From Saccoglossus kowalevskii (lineage: Eukaryota; Hemichordata; Enteropneusta; Harrimaniidae), in contig NW_003133843.1 in the NCBI RefSeq assembly GCF_000003605.2, positions 559,018 through 569,073 on the forward strand: a DNA stretch of 10,056 nucleotides, read 5' to 3'. Made by a program: the position numbers and the translations under genes. The notes beneath the pieces were generated by a model that was not told the origin of the DNA, did no database searches, and saw nothing but the letters and a program-made list of their open reading frames with translations. Positions 8,399 to 10,056 of the stretch are shown in pieces. Position 1 is the stretch's first letter; each line of letters starts with the position of its first letter.

Positions 8399-8541
8399 TA
8401 ACTTGTGAACAAATAATAAACTTGTAAATTTCCCTTTTCTCTTGTTTGTATGAAGGGGTGCTAAGTGTGACTGAATCAGTAATGAATCTTAGATCAATAT
8501 TGTATTTTGTATCTGTACGTATAGCCAGTTGTGTGTCACAA
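8399..8541. other. Short AT-rich spacer, nothing recognised
   Basis: Non-coding sequence between the 7629-8398 inverted-repeat segment and the MITE-like element. No motifs or frames worth naming. Confidence 0.5.
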
Positions 8542-8820
8542 AGTAGCCCAGAGACTCGGTTGTGATACTTTGCGTAGCTGCCCGTAATTACCGCCCAGTG
8601 AAACGAGCTGGATCTAGCACGGAAATCGGTGCGAGTATGTAAATGGTGAATACGGGTGGTATGAAGCTAATTGGACAACTGACACAAACAACATTACGTC
8701 AAAGCATCCCCACGTGATCCTGGTTTCAATTTCGAAAGAGACACAAAAAAAGTAGGGAGGAGTCTGAACGTAAATATAATTTACATAATCGCACGCATTT
8801 TGCACATGTGACGTAGTGAT

Positions 8821-8847
8821 TGTGGTTAAAAATAATAGCCAACCACA
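8821..8847. repeat. 7-bp perfect hairpin inside the MITE-like element
   Basis: TGTGGTT at 8821-8827 pairs with AACCACA at 8841-8847 across a 13-base loop. Confidence 0.55.
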
Positions 8848-8972
8848 GACCCGTCAAAATGTGATGAATCGCACTGTCTTATCTCGTTACTGAGCGACGG
8901 CAAATGCTGTTACGACCACATTCTGCTAATTTGAATAATCCAATTTGAATTCTCAGGCGCGTTTCACTGGGC

Positions 8973-8994
8973 GTTGGTTAGAATAGAAACCAAC
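8973..8994. repeat. 7-bp perfect hairpin at the right end of the MITE-like element
   Basis: GTTGGTT at 8973-8979 pairs with AACCAAC at 8988-8994 across an eight-base loop. It fills the gap between the inner and outer terminal blocks on this side only. Confidence 0.55.
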
Positions 8995-9013
8995 GGCCAG
9001 ACTCTGGGCTACT

Positions 9014-9510
9014 CAGAAGGTATGTATCAATTTTATTAATGAAGGATTGTGGGATGGATTTGTGTGTTATGTTCAACATTTGTTCCAGTATTCTTTTTGA
9101 GTGCACTGGAATGATTGGTTGTAGACCATCTGGTGTTAACCATCTTCTGTTTGTATGATCAATGAGATAATTTACTGTCACGCTGTTTGCACAGTTTATA
9201 TAATGTAAAATTATGTTATTGTTAATAATGGGCTAACTAAAAATGTCCATGACTGATACAGGTTCGCGTAGTTAAAATATTGTGATAAAAACGTGCAGTC
9301 CTGAAACTGAATAAAAGGCACATTTATAAAAAACGATTGTTTTGAAAATTTGATAATTAACTGTACGTTATAAAAAAAATAATCAGCGAGACTAAAGCAC
9401 GGATGGCCATTGTCGGAATAGAGAAATCTCTGAATGTACTATAATCTCAATCTGATTAAAATCTGATGTAGTGTACGGGCTTTAATTATTTTGGCTATAA
9501 ACTTATTTAA
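9014..9510. other. Gene-free stretch, AT-rich
   Basis: A minus-strand open frame of 67 codons (9181-8978) has a protein-like composition but runs into the MITE-like terminus and matches nothing I know. The rest up to 9510 is AT-rich and non-coding. Confidence 0.45.
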
Positions 9511-9598
9511 ATTTTATTTTTTATTACTTTTGTTATTAATGCCATTTTATTTTATTTTATTATTTTACTTTGATTTTGATTTTGTGATTTTTTTTAAT
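9505..9598. repeat. T-rich simple repeat (ATTTT-type)
   Basis: Degenerate ATTTT/TTTTA and GATTTT units, densest at 9541-9597 and ending in a T8 run. Low-complexity DNA just upstream of the CpG-containing promoter candidate. Confidence 0.75.
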
Positions 9599-9689
9599 TC
9601 CGCCCTATCTACATCTGAGCCGATGCCTATGTAACGAGATTTCAACGAGACCCACTATCGACGATTTTAGTCAACGAATCACATACCTC

Positions 9690-9751
9690 CTTCTATAGCG
9701 CACATGATGACGTCACCGGGCGGAGTTGGGTGGCAAACACACTCAAATAAA
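9690..9751 (+). promoter_or_regulatory. Candidate promoter with full CRE site and GC box-like sequence
   Basis: The composition changes sharply after about 9600 to CpG-bearing sequence. TGACGTCA at 9708-9715 is a perfect cAMP-response element, the binding site of CREB/ATF factors, followed by CCGGGCGGAG, which resembles a GC box. No TATA box is placed properly, consistent with a TATA-less housekeeping-type promoter. Activity is inferred from motif spacing to the downstream ATGGCGG and splice donor. Confidence 0.45.
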
Positions 9752-9799
9752 ATGGCGGATTATACCGACGTTAGCGACCGAGAATAACACGGCTTTTCG
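9752..9799 (+). other. Candidate first exon (mostly 5' UTR) with YY1-like ATGGCGG and 11-codon frame
   Basis: AAAATGGCGG at 9749-9758 fits the YY1-type element often found at transcription starts of housekeeping genes. The ATG at 9752 opens a frame of only 11 codons (MADYTDVSDRE) closed by TAA at 9785-9787, before the splice donor, so it would be a short upstream frame rather than the main protein start. The exon would end at 9799, where CG|GTAAGT is a near-consensus donor. The gene body would lie beyond the window, so its product is unknown. Confidence 0.4.
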
Positions 9800-9805
9800 G
9801 TAAGT
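9800..9805 (+). other. Candidate 5' splice donor GTAAGT
   Basis: TTCG|GTAAGTTT matches the animal 5' splice consensus at positions +1 to +6. Placed 48 bases after the ATGGCGG it would open a first intron covering 9800-10056. Confidence 0.45.
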
Positions 9806-10056
9806 TTATCATTGTCAAATGCAACGAAAGTCATTTTTATGTTAATATTGTGGCTCGAATGGTTCGACTTCAGATCGTTATTTTGCATAGTTATTCTGGG
9901 AGTGACGATTTTGTTTCCGCCGTTTCGACCGAACACCAGTGTCTTTTTCCAGTCGCCTGCCCTGGAGACGGGTGATGTTTTGTTGAAGATCGGGCCAACA
10001 TCGTCTACGGTATTGAAACCGTAGCTGTAAATATTCATCAAATTGTATCATCATTT
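9806..10056 (+). other. Probable start of first intron; overlapping open frames unassigned
   Basis: Both strands are open here (+ 9812-10024; - 10041-9760), which usually means GC-richer sequence without stops rather than two genes. The + frame has an in-frame ATG at 9839 and a hydrophobic segment, so an unspliced transcript could encode about 61 residues, but neither frame resembles a family I recognise. Confidence 0.3.

Larger units (their letters stand above)
8542..9013. mobile_element. MITE-like element with nested terminal inverted blocks
   Basis: AGTAGCCCAGAG at 8542-8553 is the exact reverse complement of 9002-9013. CGCCCAGTGAAACG at 8592-8605 is the exact reverse complement of 8960-8973. 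The sequences between outer and inner blocks differ and are unequal in length (38 and 28 bases). The 472-bp interior has no coding frame. It contains a TGTGGTT/AACCACA hairpin (8821-8827 and 8841-8847) and, near the right end, a GTTGGTT/AACCAAC hairpin (8973-8994). This is what a short non-autonomous DNA transposon would look like. I could not find a target-site duplication, so the superfamily is open. Confidence 0.55.

Noticed and set aside
8956-9019. Mini-exon on + with TTCTCAG acceptor and AAG|GTATGT donor
   Set aside because: It coincides with the terminal blocks and hairpin of the MITE-like element and has no partner exons, so the splice-like words are probably chance.
8978-9181. 67-codon minus-strand frame with protein-like composition
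   Set aside because: It runs into the MITE-like terminus, has no recognised motif, and the LINE resemblance I looked for did not hold.
9812-10024. 70-codon + strand frame with hydrophobic segment
   Set aside because: It begins without ATG at 9812, sits after a near-consensus splice donor, and overlaps an equally open minus-strand frame; no family recognised.
1-10056. CRISPR array, rRNA or bacterial operon
   Set aside because: No regularly spaced direct repeats, no rRNA-like core and no bacterial gene spacing were seen; the content is animal-type.

Overview
This looks like nuclear DNA from a multicellular animal, probably a marine invertebrate; a mollusc-like or lancelet-like source fits, but the phylum is not proven. 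The evidence is AT-rich intergenic sequence without dense genes, degraded LINE reverse transcriptase of the Tx1/L1-like type, a fragment of an animal-type Merlin (ISXO2-like) DNA transposase, consensus-like splice and poly(A) signals, and many inverted repeats. There is no bacterial-style gene organisation and no complete conserved gene. The window reads as an intergenic transposon graveyard between possible host-gene ends.

Layout. 1-1560: non-coding, with four AATAAA hexamers; the one at 1240 has a GT-rich stretch behind it, so this could be the 3' UTR of a + strand gene lying to the left. 1560-2700: AT-rich, nothing recognised. 2708-2950 (-): a possible small secreted peptide or first coding exon with a clear hydrophobic leader. 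3313-3380: a perfect 17-bp hairpin. 3433-3746 and 6997-7310: two inverted arms of equal length (314 bp, about 94% identical by hand count) enclosing 3.25 kb. Inside are the N-terminal part of a Merlin transposase (3747-4221, -), cut exactly at the arm edge and just before its catalytic core, and a long decayed LINE C-terminal half (4708-6614, +) with its AT-rich 3' tail. Abutting the right arm from outside is a second, opposite-strand LINE C-terminal remnant (about 7311-7633, -).

7629-8398: a segment bounded by a 33-bp inverted repeat (30/33) with inward A/T runs. It holds a candidate last-exon or pseudogene tail on the - strand (8048-8218) and its AATAAA (7780-7785). 8542-9013: a MITE-like element with two nested perfect inverted blocks. 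9020-9640: AT-rich, with a T-rich simple repeat. 9690-9805: a promoter and first-exon candidate on the + strand, with a full CRE palindrome, an ATGGCGG (YY1-like) start and a GTAAGT splice donor.

Nothing here amounts to a demonstrated new biological system. The most interesting structures are the large inverted repeat with its sharp junctions, the 7629-8398 inverted-repeat-bounded segment, and the candidate promoter at the right edge.
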